DNA of 64,000 bases from Nocardia grenadensis NBRC 108939. GTDB taxonomy: Bacteria; Actinomycetota; Actinomycetes; Mycobacteriales; Mycobacteriaceae. Both the position numbers and the translations under genes were made by a program. Positions 52,799 through 60,664 of the stretch are shown here, piece after piece. Numbering within the stretch: position 1 is the first letter of the stretch; every line of letters begins with the position of its first letter. Location: the NCBI RefSeq assembly GCF_001613445.1, contig NZ_BDCJ01000011.1, positions 1 through 64,000 on the forward strand, in the 5' to 3' direction. The notes under the pieces are model-generated. The model saw nothing but the letters and a program-made list of their open reading frames with translations, was not told the DNA's origin and did not search any database.

Positions 52799-53263
52799 TC
52801 ACATCGGGACCGACGCGAAACCGAATTCCCGCAATATCCGGCCCGCTCGCGCATCCGCCCATGCGGTGGCCACGAAATCGAGCGTGTCCCCGGGCAGATT
52901 GTCCGGGTCGGCCCAGATGAGTTCGCTGCACTTGTGTGGCCCACGGATCTCCGGTGTGCCCTGCCACGACTCCGCGGCGAAGAAGATATCGACCCGAGGT
53001 TCTCCGGCCCAGCGGAACATCGTGCCGCTCGGGCGTAGATCATCCGGGGCGAGGGTGATACCGAGTTCCTCGGCAACCTCACGGACCACCGACTCGGTCA
53101 GCGCCCGGCCGCGGTCGACATGGGCGGCCGGCAGCCCGAGCCGCCCGTCGGCGTAACCACGACCGGCCCGCCGCAACAACAGGATTCGGCCGTGCTCGAT
53201 GAGAAAGACATGGGCCGCCACCGGGTAGCGGTCGTGCTTGGTATCGAACACATATCCCGACAT
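52799..53263 (-). CDS. Nudix hydrolase with a non-canonical Nudix box
   Basis: A 154-residue Nudix-fold protein: YPVAAHVFLIEHGRILLLRR opens the fold and LGLPAAHVDRGRALTESVVR, EVAEELGI form the Nudix helix. The catalytic REVAEELG is intact, but the usual GG(H)VEPGE start is replaced by AAHVDRGR: the first Gly and the first Glu are changed. It may have altered metal binding or another substrate. The ATG at 53263 follows GAGGAG. C-terminal SELIWADPDNLPGDTLDFVA fits plain mononucleotide-type Nudix proteins. Substrate unknown. Confidence 0.82.
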   Translation of the reverse strand: MSGYVFDTKHDRYPVAAHVFLIEHGRILLLRRAGRGYADGRLGLPAAHVDRGRALTESVVREVAEELGITLAPDDLRPSGTMFRWAGEPRVDIFFAAESWQGTPEIRGPHKCSELIWADPDNLPGDTLDFVATAWADARAGRILREFGFASVPM

Positions 53264-53413
53264 GGGCTCCTCGTTCCGAAGTTTCCGCGGCGGCGGCCGG
53301 GGTCGCGTGGCAGGTCGGCGTACACCGTAACGCCCCTGCGGCCCGGACCGGATGCGGTGCCGAGGGTGTTTCATCCGGCGAGCGACGGCCGGGCCGCGAT
53401 GACCTCGACCGCC

Positions 53414-54088
53414 TCACCGCCGGATGTTCTCGATCAGCTCCGCCAGCTCCCGGACGCGGCGATCCGCTCCGCCGTACCGCGCGTCCATCTGCCCCTGCAA
53501 TCGCGTCAGCCGGTCCACCGCCTCATCTCGCCGGCCCATATGGAGAATGCACTCGGCGAGCCGGCGTTGGCAGTACATGACCTGATCGTCGTAGGGGCCG
53601 CGTTCGGCGGTGAGGTCATCGATCAGGGCCCGGTAGAGATCACCGGCCTCGCCCCAGTCCTCCGAGTCGAACCGCAACCCGGCCAGTTCGATCCGAGCGT
53701 CCACCACATCGGCATCCCGCGGCCCCAGCACCGGGATCGCCTCGCTGACAACCGTTTTCAAGTGTCTGATTGCAGGATGGTAGCGGGACTCGTCCGCCAA
53801 CCGGCGCGCCCGGTCGATTGCTCGGTGGAGATCGCCACGACTCACATCTCCAGTGGGTACCGGAGGAGCTGAGACACTGGGACGCGGCTCGTCCGGGAGG
53901 ATGACCGCGGAGTGGTCGTCGGCGGGGACGGCGGCAGCGACCACGTACATACGGGCGGGACTGTTCACGTCGTTGACGAGGTCACCGAGCGGTGTGGCGT
54001 GGCGCATCAGTACGGTGTGGACCGTGCCCGCCCCGGCCGGGCGGCTCTCGGGCTTCTTCTTCAGCATGCACATGATCAGCCCGGCCAT
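53414..54088 (-). CDS. Helical-repeat (TPR-like) protein, unknown function
   Basis: A 224-residue protein. The first 60 residues (MAGLIMCMLKKKPESRPAGA, TVHTVLMRHATPLG, MYVVAAAVPADDHSAVILPD) are distinctive and are partly duplicated at 50017. From about residue 90 it is all helical, with pairs such as LHRAIDRARRLADESRYHPA, AGDLYRALIDDLTAERGPYD and YCQRRLAECILHMGRRDEAV that read as TPR-like units, as in the C-terminal half of many actinobacterial XRE regulators. No HTH is present. The ATG at 54088 lacks a ribosome site, so it may be leaderless; the frame continues to 54154. Confidence 0.6.
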   Translation of the reverse strand: MAGLIMCMLKKKPESRPAGAGTVHTVLMRHATPLGDLVNDVNSPARMYVVAAAVPADDHSAVILPDEPRPSVSAPPVPTGDVSRGDLHRAIDRARRLADESRYHPAIRHLKTVVSEAIPVLGPRDADVVDARIELAGLRFDSEDWGEAGDLYRALIDDLTAERGPYDDQVMYCQRRLAECILHMGRRDEAVDRLTRLQGQMDARYGGADRRVRELAELIENIRR

Positions 54089-54408
54089 ACGGCGGGAGTT
54101 CCGGGGCGCTCGACCCGGATGTCCGGCACCGCTCTGGATACCTGCTGTGACCACACCGTGTACGCGTTGTCGCCGGTGACCACCCGGAAATGATCTGCCG
54201 GTAGTACTGGTGGGTCGGGTGTGTTCGTCTCGAGTGTTCTGCTTTCCGCCCGAACCGAGGACCGGCGACGGGCGACCGGCCCGGCACGGCCGGGTGTTCG
54301 CCTTGGCCGATCCGGGGACGCATCCCGCGCTCTCGGCGGCGACCGGCTCCGATACCGATTGTTATGGCCTCGCCCGGGCGGTGTCGTGGCCGGGGTTGCA
54401 TCCCCGGC
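54089..54408. other. 320-bp spacer without a recognisable gene
   Basis: Open frames cross it, and one on the plus strand (54221-54420) looks slightly protein-like (VFALADPGTHPALSAATGSD), but no family, start or ribosome site supports it. Confidence 0.35.
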
Positions 54409-55254
54409 TCACCTGCGGCCCGTGTATCCCACATCAGCCAGAATCTCCCGCAATTGCCCGGCATCGTCGCGCGCCGAAGGTGCAGATTCAACAGTGTCGA
54501 GGTAGTCGATCGCATCCAACAGGGTGGTCGCGGTACGGGTAGAGCGAATCTCATCGATCAGGGGCATCACGCGCCGGACCGTATCGCTAGTGTCCCTCCA
54601 CGCACGCGCTCGAATTTGTGCGTTGAACAGCGCGGCGAGGTGGTGGTAGCGGGAGCGGACCTCTCGGTAGGGAGTGAATTCGACCGAGGCAGCGAAAGTA
54701 TCGACCGCTGCACTCCAGTCGGCACAATTGCTATGGATAACGGCCTCGTGCCAAGCCATTTCCCGGTCGTCGATCCACCAGGCCCAAGCCGGGTCGCCAT
54801 CACGGGTGCCATCGAGGTATAGGGAGCATGCTCGGCGGAACGAGTGTTTGGCCGAGGCCTCGTCGCCCGCCTGCGCCAAAGCGCGGGCCTCACGAATGCG
54901 GAACAGCGCTTCCAATCGGGGAGAGAGCGCCCGAGTTTCCAGCACCATTCTCGCGATACGCAGCGCTTCCGCCGGGCGGCCGAGGTCACCGGCGTGCATG
55001 GCCATGTTCTGCAAGGTCAGCAGCTCGATGCTCCGATCGCCCGCCAACCGGGTCAGGTGCAATGCTTCGTTGTTCACTTGCCGCACGAGTTCGTGTTTGC
55101 CTGCGTCGTAGAGCAGCCATCCCGTGACCTCGCCGATCTCGCCGGCCGCCGCATACAGTTCGCGCTCGGTCTCCGGATCGCAGCGCACGCTCCCCAGTTT
55201 CCGGTGCACCGATCGGAACAATTGGAGAGCGAATTCCGACCGCAGACCTATGCC
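54409..55254 (-). pseudogene. 5'-truncated XRE-type regulator, TPR-like C-terminal part only
   Basis: From about 55250 the frame reads LRSEFALQLFRSVHRKLGSV, AAAGEIGEVTGWLLYDAGKH, VRQVNNEALHLTRLAGDRSI, LLTLQNMAMHAGDLGRPAEA: the C-terminal regulatory half of Nocardia/Streptomyces XRE regulators of about 430 residues. The N-terminal HTH half is absent and the upstream DNA is unrelated (a plus-strand remnant). About 282 residues remain, open to a stop at 54409. I treat it as a truncated gene. Confidence 0.6.
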
Positions 55255-55712
55255 GTGTTCGTCAACAGCGCTCTCTGGCCGCCGACCCAACTCATCGGAC
55301 TGGCCACCGGGTACCGGCAAGGTCCGGCGAGACCACCAATTACAACTCGCACGCCGCGCTGAAAGCACTGAACGAGCTGAGATTCGCCACGTTCGAGCGC
55401 GTGGAGTACGACACGCTGGGAACAGTAGTGGTGCGCGAAAGCCGGGAGCGCACATAGAACCTGAGCAGCCGTCGCGGCAATCGTCGACAAATCCGTGCGC
55501 CGCGATACCGCGTTCCTACGGCGGGTATCGGCGAGCATCGGTGAATACGTCCTGACCCCACGTCGAGGACTACCCCGATTGCCGGTGCTGCTGTGCCCGC
55601 CGCCGGGCGGATGCCCGCCGACTTCGGTCGCCACTCGGGCGCTGTTGGCCGTGCTTTCGAGCCGCCCAGGTAGCTCAGCCGTGAACTGGTTGGGTACGGC
55701 AGACAGCGCTGG
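55255..55712. other. Recombined spacer with a plus-strand coding remnant
   Basis: On the plus strand about 55330-55458 one frame reads SHAALKALNELRFATFERVE then TVVVRESRERT and a stop. This is the 3' end of a gene whose start has been lost at the same break as the XRE regulator. The rest, up to the WXG100 promoter, shows nothing. Confidence 0.4.
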
Positions 55713-55718
55713 TAATCT
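55690..55718 (+). promoter_or_regulatory. Leaderless promoter of the WXG100-toxin operon
   Basis: TTGGGT (55690-55695), a 17-bp spacer and TAATCT (55713-55718) fit a SigA promoter. The ATG at 55726 starts 7 bases after the -10, where transcription would begin, and no ribosome site precedes it, so the mRNA is probably leaderless. Confidence 0.45.
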
Positions 55719-55725
55719 GCGGGAC

Positions 55726-56058
55726 ATGGTCGATTCCGGGGGAAATCCGAACCAGCCCGCCGACATCACGGTGGTACCCGACGAAGTCCTGGCGGTGGGA
55801 CAGTTCGTCGCCGATATCGCGCGGAACCTGCGATCAGGTCTCGATTCGGCCAGTAGCGAAGTGGACGCCGTACTCGGCGACGGTTGGCGCGGCGACGCTT
55901 CCGACGAGTTCAGCGGCGGCTGGACCGAGCTCCGCGACGGCGGCATCAAAATTCTGCAGGCCCTCGAAGGTATGGCCGCCGAACTCGGCGTGCAGGCCGG
56001 CACCTACGAAACCACCGACGACCACAACTCCCAGCAGTTCCCGAGCCTGAACCTGTGA
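55726..56058 (+). CDS. WXG100 family (ESX-type) protein
   Basis: A 110-residue helical-hairpin protein of the ESAT-6/WXG100 class, usually exported by type VII systems. The turn motif is LGDGWRGDASDEFSGGW (WxG) in the middle, flanked by helices DEVLAVGQFVADIARNLRSG and GGIKILQALEGMAAELGVQA. The ATG at 55726 is chosen for the promoter and length; the frame is open upstream to 55495 without signal. It overlaps the second WXG100 gene (GTGA), so they are likely made in equal amounts as a dimer. No ESX secretion machinery is in the window. Confidence 0.82.
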   Translation: MVDSGGNPNQPADITVVPDEVLAVGQFVADIARNLRSGLDSASSEVDAVLGDGWRGDASDEFSGGWTELRDGGIKILQALEGMAAELGVQAGTYETTDDHNSQQFPSLNL

Positions 56059-56354
56059 ACAACCCCGAATTCACCGTCGACCTCGAACGCCTCGACCAAC
56101 TGGTCACCCGCCTGTCAAACCTGGCCGGATACCTCACTGAACAACTCGACCTCATCGACGACAAAGTCGCTGTCCTCGACGGCGCTTGGGAAACCCTGGC
56201 CGCGAACGCCTACCGTGACGCCCACCGGCTCTGGGCGGTGGGCGCCCGCGAATTCGGCACCGGCCTGGCCGATATCAGCGACGCGGCCCGCGCCGCCCAC
56301 GACCGCTACACCCGCGCGATCGAACTGAACCGCACCATGTTCGGCAACAGGTGA
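56055..56354 (+). CDS. Second WXG100-like protein, partner of the first
   Basis: A 99-residue helical hairpin. FTVDLERLDQLVTRLSNLAG and TEQLDLIDDKVAVLDGAWET form the first helix and turn (the motif is a variant, DGAWETLAANAY), followed by YRDAHRLWAVGAREFGTGLA. The GTG at 56055 overlaps the previous stop. Seven bases later begins the toxin-like gene. Together these look like a WXG100 pair that chaperones or co-exports the toxin. Confidence 0.78.
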   Translation: MNNPEFTVDLERLDQLVTRLSNLAGYLTEQLDLIDDKVAVLDGAWETLAANAYRDAHRLWAVGAREFGTGLADISDAARAAHDRYTRAIELNRTMFGNR

Positions 56355-56361
56355 GACCACC

Positions 56362-57690
56362 GTGTACGTGAACTGGCAGACCTACTACGACGCCGCCAAA
56401 AAATGCCACGACCTTGCCGCTGAACTCCGTACCGCCGACAAACCTGTCCATGATGCGGTCAAGGGCCGATGCACCGGCATGGCCGGTGATGCCCCCGGCT
56501 GCAAACAATGGGGCGAAACCTACGACGAACGCGCACGCACGGTCCTGCAGACCTGCACCAACCTCGCCGACGCCCTCACCAACTTCGGCTACCTCCTCTA
56601 TGCCACCGGCTACAACCACGGCGTAGCCAATAAGAGCAATCCCGACCGACCACAGGTCGCCGACGTCACCGTCCACTCTGTGCAGATACCCAGCTCGGTC
56701 GCCGACAACGGCAACGGACTGGGCCACCAAGGCGGAGCAGCGGAGTTCTTCGACAGCCTCCTCGACAAGGTGACCGCCGAGTTAGGGAAGCTCCCCAACG
56801 GCGACCTCGACAAACTCGCCACCGCCGAAACCGTGTGGAAAACCTTCGGCAACCACGAGACCGTCACCGGCGCCGCCGCCCGCATCTCCGCAATCGCCGA
56901 CCTGCTCACCGGCATAGACGAACCGCAGACCAGGCAAGGCATTGCCAATGACTTCGCCACCATGAGAACAGCCGCCGAAAGCCTCGCGGACGCGGCACAG
57001 GTAATGGCCGCGCCCATCGGTGAATACCGCACGAACACCGAGGAAACCAGTCGGCAGATCAGCAGCGAGACCACCACGTTTCTCGTCGAGTCGGGGATCA
57101 TCATTGCCGCCGCAGTCGCTGTTTCCTGGCTCACTGTCGGCGGTAGTCTGGCAGCCGGCACCACCGGTATCGTCGCGCTCGCCGGTGACACCGCCCTGAC
57201 GATCAGCCGCATTTACCGGGCCAGCCGGCTCTGGGCCCTTCTCGGCCTCGCAGGCGCCGCCGCAGCCGTCGTCGCCTTCGATAAAATTCCGGACCTCACA
57301 CAGGTCACCACCAGTCTCGCTGCCATTATCGCCGCTCGTGCCTACCTCGACACCGAGGCCGAGGGCCCCGCCGGCACCGATGGCACAAGCACCAGCGACC
57401 GGCCGACCAAAACAGACAAGATAAAAGAACACCTGACGGATCGTGACCTCGACGCTGCGCGTCGGGAACTGAACGGCGAAGTAGTGGCGAGAAAGCCCGA
57501 CGGTACGCCATGGGATCATGTCCGGGAAGTACGAGACGCACAGAACGGCCTCGTCAAGCGTATCGACCAGATAAAACGCCAACTGGGAGACTCGCGAACC
57601 AACCCCGCCGATCGCGCGGAGTTGGAACGGGAGCTGTCCGAGGCGAGCCGACTACTCGACTACAGCGAACAGTTCGTCCCACGTGGATGA
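56362..57690 (+). CDS. Type VII-associated polymorphic toxin with a type 28 C-terminal domain
   Basis: A 442-residue effector. Residues 1-90 are a WXG-like helical trafficking region (YVNWQTYYDAAKKCHDLAAE, CTGMAGDAPGCKQWGETYDE). The middle has helices and a hydrophobic stretch of two to three segments (SGIIIAAAVAVSWLTVGG, LWALLGLAGAAAAVVAF). A Ser/Thr-rich linker leads to the C-terminal domain: HLTDRDLDAARRELNGEVVA, TPWDHVREVRDAQNGLVKRI and SEASRLLDYSEQFVPRG, the pattern of polymorphic toxin type 28 (Ntox28), an RNase-type family. GTG at 56362. Immunity-like genes follow directly. Toxicity is inferred from family and layout. Confidence 0.8.
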   Translation: MYVNWQTYYDAAKKCHDLAAELRTADKPVHDAVKGRCTGMAGDAPGCKQWGETYDERARTVLQTCTNLADALTNFGYLLYATGYNHGVANKSNPDRPQVADVTVHSVQIPSSVADNGNGLGHQGGAAEFFDSLLDKVTAELGKLPNGDLDKLATAETVWKTFGNHETVTGAAARISAIADLLTGIDEPQTRQGIANDFATMRTAAESLADAAQVMAAPIGEYRTNTEETSRQISSETTTFLVESGIIIAAAVAVSWLTVGGSLAAGTTGIVALAGDTALTISRIYRASRLWALLGLAGAAAAVVAFDKIPDLTQVTTSLAAIIAARAYLDTEAEGPAGTDGTSTSDRPTKTDKIKEHLTDRDLDAARRELNGEVVARKPDGTPWDHVREVRDAQNGLVKRIDQIKRQLGDSRTNPADRAELERELSEASRLLDYSEQFVPRG

Positions 57691-57723
57691 ACTGGTTCAG
57701 CCGCAGAGGAGGAGAGGAACACA

Positions 57724-58146
57724 GTGACAAATCGCGATCCACGGTCACTATCGCAGATCGATGGCCAGGCCTGGCCCGCGCCGGACGCGAATGCGACCCG
57801 ACTCATGAAAACTGTGCATGCGCTGAGAGACGTCCCTCTGCCAGATCTCACCGTCGAAGACATTCGCATCCTCCTGTCGCAAAGAGAGGGTGTCGATGTG
57901 CTGACTCCGGTGGCGCTGGACATCCTCGGCGCCAATCCCCTTACCGAAGGTGACTTCTACCCAGGCGACCTTCTGACGGCACTCTTGGGCTGCCATTCAC
58001 GAGAAACCGATTCCGCCGAAGTCGTTACTCGAATCGAGCAACTGATCGAACTAATTTCGGAAAAGGGCGATCTCGAAAAGTACGACGCGCCGCATGACAC
58101 GATATGGTCGTCCATCGTCAATTGGCGTGGGGCCTTTGACCTCTGA
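57724..58146 (+). CDS. CdiI-like contact-dependent inhibition immunity protein
   Basis: A 140-residue acidic helical protein 33 bases after the toxin. LPDLTVEDIRILLSQREGVD, VLTPVALDILGANPLTEGDF and YPGDLLTALLG match the CdiI_2-type immunity family often found downstream of polymorphic toxins. It should bind and neutralise the type 28 domain in the cytoplasm. The GTG at 57724 follows GAGGAGAGGAAC. Its end overlaps the next gene by about 20 bases, so the two are co-translated. Confidence 0.75.
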   Translation: MTNRDPRSLSQIDGQAWPAPDANATRLMKTVHALRDVPLPDLTVEDIRILLSQREGVDVLTPVALDILGANPLTEGDFYPGDLLTALLGCHSRETDSAEVVTRIEQLIELISEKGDLEKYDAPHDTIWSSIVNWRGAFDL

Positions 58147-58786
58147 GCTGAGGGCTCGCAACTGGCCTGCGAACCCGATAGCTCGGCGGACCCTGATCAA
58201 CTACCTTTCGGCCCTGTTTGCCGATGCCACGACAGAGAGCAGTTCTTCGACACTGCTCAGCGGCGCCGGGCTCGACTTCACCGGCGCCGACCTGTCCGGC
58301 CTGGACCTGCTCGGCGCGGAACTCAGCGAAGCGATCCTGACCGATGTGAAGCTGATCGGAACGGATCTGTATACGGCATGGCTGACGGCAGCCGACATCC
58401 GCCGGGCAGACCTGAGTAGCGCCGACCTCCGCAAAGTGCAGGGTCGCGGCTGTCACGCCCAGCATGCCGTCTTCCACGGTGCGGATCTGCAGCGCGCCGA
58501 CCTGTCGGTATCGGAATTGGCGGGTGCGGATTTCCACGAGGCCCACTTGCAGCGAGCCACATTCTCGGGAGCGGATCTTCGCGAAGCGAACTTCAGTGGT
58601 TGCACGTTCGAGCGCACGAGACTCTCTCGTGCAAGGATTTCCGGCGCCCGCCTCGAGGGCGCCGCAGGCATGGTCGTCGGCCCAGTCGATGTGGGTGGGG
58701 ACACGCCGACACTCCTGGATAGGACCGAACTGCAGGATTGGCTCAACTCCGTCGGCGCAGTAGACGTCCGAGTCCGTCAACCCTAG
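58127..58786 (+). CDS. Pentapeptide-repeat protein in the toxin operon
   Basis: A 219-residue protein. An N-terminal helical part (ELRARNWPANPIARRTLINY) leads into a right-handed pentapeptide helix: FTGADLSGLDLLGAELSEAI, IRRADLSSADLRKVQ, FHGADLQRADLSVSELAGAD, FSGADLREANFSGC, about 20 A(D/N)LXX-type units. Such proteins can mimic DNA or occlude partners; as a toxin-operon gene, a protective role is possible. The start is uncertain between GTG 58127 and TTG 58133, both inside the immunity gene. Divergent composition is not evident. Confidence 0.75.
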   Translation: MGPLTSELRARNWPANPIARRTLINYLSALFADATTESSSSTLLSGAGLDFTGADLSGLDLLGAELSEAILTDVKLIGTDLYTAWLTAADIRRADLSSADLRKVQGRGCHAQHAVFHGADLQRADLSVSELAGADFHEAHLQRATFSGADLREANFSGCTFERTRLSRARISGARLEGAAGMVVGPVDVGGDTPTLLDRTELQDWLNSVGAVDVRVRQP

Positions 58787-58850
58787 CTTCGGTAATCACT
58801 GACCGATGGGGAACAGTCGTGAACATGTTCCCATTGGAGTAGGGAGCACA

Positions 58851-59147
58851 GTGGGAATAGCGGTTATCGTGCAGAACCAGATACACCAGCCCATAGAAAC
58901 AATAACCGGCACAACCGCATCCACGCTGCCTGAAGTAGTACTCAGGGAGCCCAGGAAGCCGCTGATGCAGGGAATTCACAGATACGCGGATACAATGTAC
59001 AACTCGTACCAGCTGAAATTTCTGCTGGAGGAGTTGAAAGATTTCGAACCGCAAAGTGAAGACGAAAGAGCGGCCATCTCATCGCTACGTCGTGCCGCGG
59101 AGCTTGCCATAAGCAAGCACGGCTACCTGTGGTTCAGCGGAGATTGA
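58851..59147 (+). CDS. Immunity-like small protein, copy 1 of a duplicated pair
   Basis: A 98-residue acidic protein: VQNQIHQPIETITGTTASTL, MQGIHRYADTMYNSYQLKFL, HGYLWFSGD at the end. GTG at 58851, with GGAGTAGGGAG in front. It is about 75% identical to the gene at 60001, which starts with an equally placed ribosome site. Similar proteins ending in LWFxGD are common downstream of actinobacterial toxin genes. I do not know a fold; immunity is inferred from context only. Confidence 0.65.
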   Translation: MGIAVIVQNQIHQPIETITGTTASTLPEVVLREPRKPLMQGIHRYADTMYNSYQLKFLLEELKDFEPQSEDERAAISSLRRAAELAISKHGYLWFSGD

Positions 59148-59328
59148 GAACTGATCTACCGATGTGGTGCCCGGTGGGTGGACACCTACACCGGGCATAC
59201 CGCACGACCCTCCCCCTCGGATCACGGCCTTTACCCGCCCGTAGCACCGTCGCCGGCGCGGCCACCATCATCACGATCGACGGAACATATCTCAACGGAC
59301 GAGTAGTGAAGGTGCACCTGCCTAAGTG
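59148..59328. other. Spacer with a short coding remnant
   Basis: One plus-strand frame ends ATIITIDGTYLNGRVVKVHL and stops at 59329, overlapping the next start. It looks like the C-terminus of a lost gene. The first 60 bases are repeated after the second immunity-like copy (60294-60356). Confidence 0.4.
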
Positions 59329-59790
59329 ATGAATATCGTTCTGGAGAATTTTCTGCTGTATGGAATTTACGACGACTGGGCACCCCTGTCCGAGTTCGAG
59401 AAGAACATACGAACTTTGACTCCGTCCGAACATTCCAGGCAAGCGGTGCTGGAGCAAATTCGCGAGCTTCTCGACAAGGGATATATCCGCGCAGGAGCCT
59501 TTCCCGGCGGTGGCCGGTCCTGGGAACCATGGGAAGTACCCACAGCGGAGGCGATTCAGCGGATCGCCCGCGGGTTCAACGGCGTTCCCGGATACCTTGA
59601 TATCTCGGAAGAGGAAACTGGCTCGAGCGAGGTGTTCCGAGCAGAAATCACCGAGCGCGGCCGGTCGCGCCTGCAAGCACTCGGCGACCCATACGAGAAC
59701 TACGGTGACCCGTGGTACGACGATCCCGCCCTCAATGCCCGGGAGTGGGGGTACCCGCCCTTCCATGCAGCCGACCGCGGGCGCCTGTAA
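59329..59790 (+). CDS. Hypothetical protein in the toxin-immunity cluster
   Basis: A 153-residue acidic protein: NIVLENFLLYGIYDDWAPLS, EFEKNIRTLTPSEHSRQAVL, EQIRELLDKGYIRAGAFPGG, a helical winged-helix-like N-terminal half, then YLDISEEETGSSEVFRAEIT. The C-terminus is Tyr/Pro-rich. The ATG at 59329 overlaps the stop of an upstream remnant; GTG 59326 is equally possible. Its last 60 bases are duplicated at 60392-60442 without the rest of the gene, so it once had a paralogue. No family is recognised; immunity or accessory function is a guess. Confidence 0.55.
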   Translation: MNIVLENFLLYGIYDDWAPLSEFEKNIRTLTPSEHSRQAVLEQIRELLDKGYIRAGAFPGGGRSWEPWEVPTAEAIQRIARGFNGVPGYLDISEEETGSSEVFRAEITERGRSRLQALGDPYENYGDPWYDDPALNAREWGYPPFHAADRGRL

Positions 59791-59810
59791 CTATTCCGCG
59801 CATTGGAACC

Positions 59811-59998
59811 TTAGAGTCGGACTCATACGGAGCAGTTCCCGTGGTTGCACTGTGCAAGTCCATCTCTCGCACGGAGATCCCCACGGCACGAGGATTCTCA
59901 GTCGCGCCGGATGGGACAGGTACGTTCTCGCCATACCTCGAGCCGACGTGGAAGCCGTGGAGGACAGTTATCAACATGCATCCAGTGAAATAGGAGTG
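59811..59998 (+). other. Remnant of a further small gene
   Basis: One frame (ending at 60016) reads HGDPHGTRILSRAGWDRYVL and PRADVEAVEDSYQHASSEIG, which is clearly protein-like, but it has no start and its end is overlapped by the next gene. It resembles the C-terminal part of GIY-YIG-type or related small proteins found near toxins, though that link is weak. Confidence 0.35.
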
Positions 59999-60000
59999 AA

Positions 60001-60297
60001 GTGGGAATCGACATAATTGTTCAGAACCAGATACATCAGCCGATCGAAACGGTCACCGGCCCGGCCGGGTCGACCCTCCCCGACATAGTTCTCCGGGATC
60101 CCCGTATGCCGATGTTTCAGGGAATCCACAACTATGCCGACACCATGTTCAACTCGTACCAACTTCAGTTCCTGCTGAGGGAACTGAATGATTTCGAACC
60201 GAGAAGCGAAGGCGAACGAGAAACCATTTCATCGCTGCAACGCGCTGCCGAATTGGCGATCCGTGAACACGGCTACCTGTGGTTCAGCGGCGATTGA
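60001..60297 (+). CDS. Immunity-like small protein, copy 2 of a duplicated pair
   Basis: A 98-residue paralogue of 58851-59147 with the same ends (VQNQIHQPIETVTG, HGYLWFSGD) and differing at about one quarter of positions. GTG at 60001 after TAGGAGTGAA. Differences are spread over the whole length and mostly conservative, so the copy seems to be under selection rather than decaying. The following 60 bases are also duplicated from after copy 1. Confidence 0.65.
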   Translation: MGIDIIVQNQIHQPIETVTGPAGSTLPDIVLRDPRMPMFQGIHNYADTMFNSYQLQFLLRELNDFEPRSEGERETISSLQRAAELAIREHGYLWFSGD

Positions 60298-60664
60298 GAA
60301 CTGATCTACCGATGCGGTTCCCGGTTGGTAGACACCGACACACCGGGCATACCGCATGACCTGTCCCCTCGGATGACCGGTCGCTACCCGCCCTTCCACG
60401 TCGCCGGCCGACGGCGCCTGTAACTATTCGGCGCACCGGAACAACCACCAGGTTGCCTCCTCGCAGCGTGTATGCGGCATATCGAGGTGGGGACGTGGAT
60501 GTTTCCGGCCGGTGCGCAGCTCGAGCGCGGGTCATCCGATCGGTACCTGGGCTGACATCCGAAGCGCGTTGCCCGGCGACGAAATAACTGGTCTGCGTCG
60601 CGACGAGGCCGCGATCACCGATTCCCGCGACGAACGCCGACCTTCGGTGGCCGGACAGGGCCGC
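60298..60664. other. 367-bp spacer with remnants of a duplication
   Basis: Bases 60298-60356 repeat those after copy 1 (59148-59205), and 60392-60442 repeat the 3' end of the gene at 59329 (including GGGCGCCTGTAACTATTC-like sequence). The 550 bases that should separate them are gone. The remainder up to the dihydropyrimidinase gene shows no gene. Confidence 0.55.

Noticed and set aside
54221..54505. Plus-strand frame between the helical-repeat genes
   Set aside because: Slightly protein-like in places but without start signal or family, and partly antisense to the truncated regulator.
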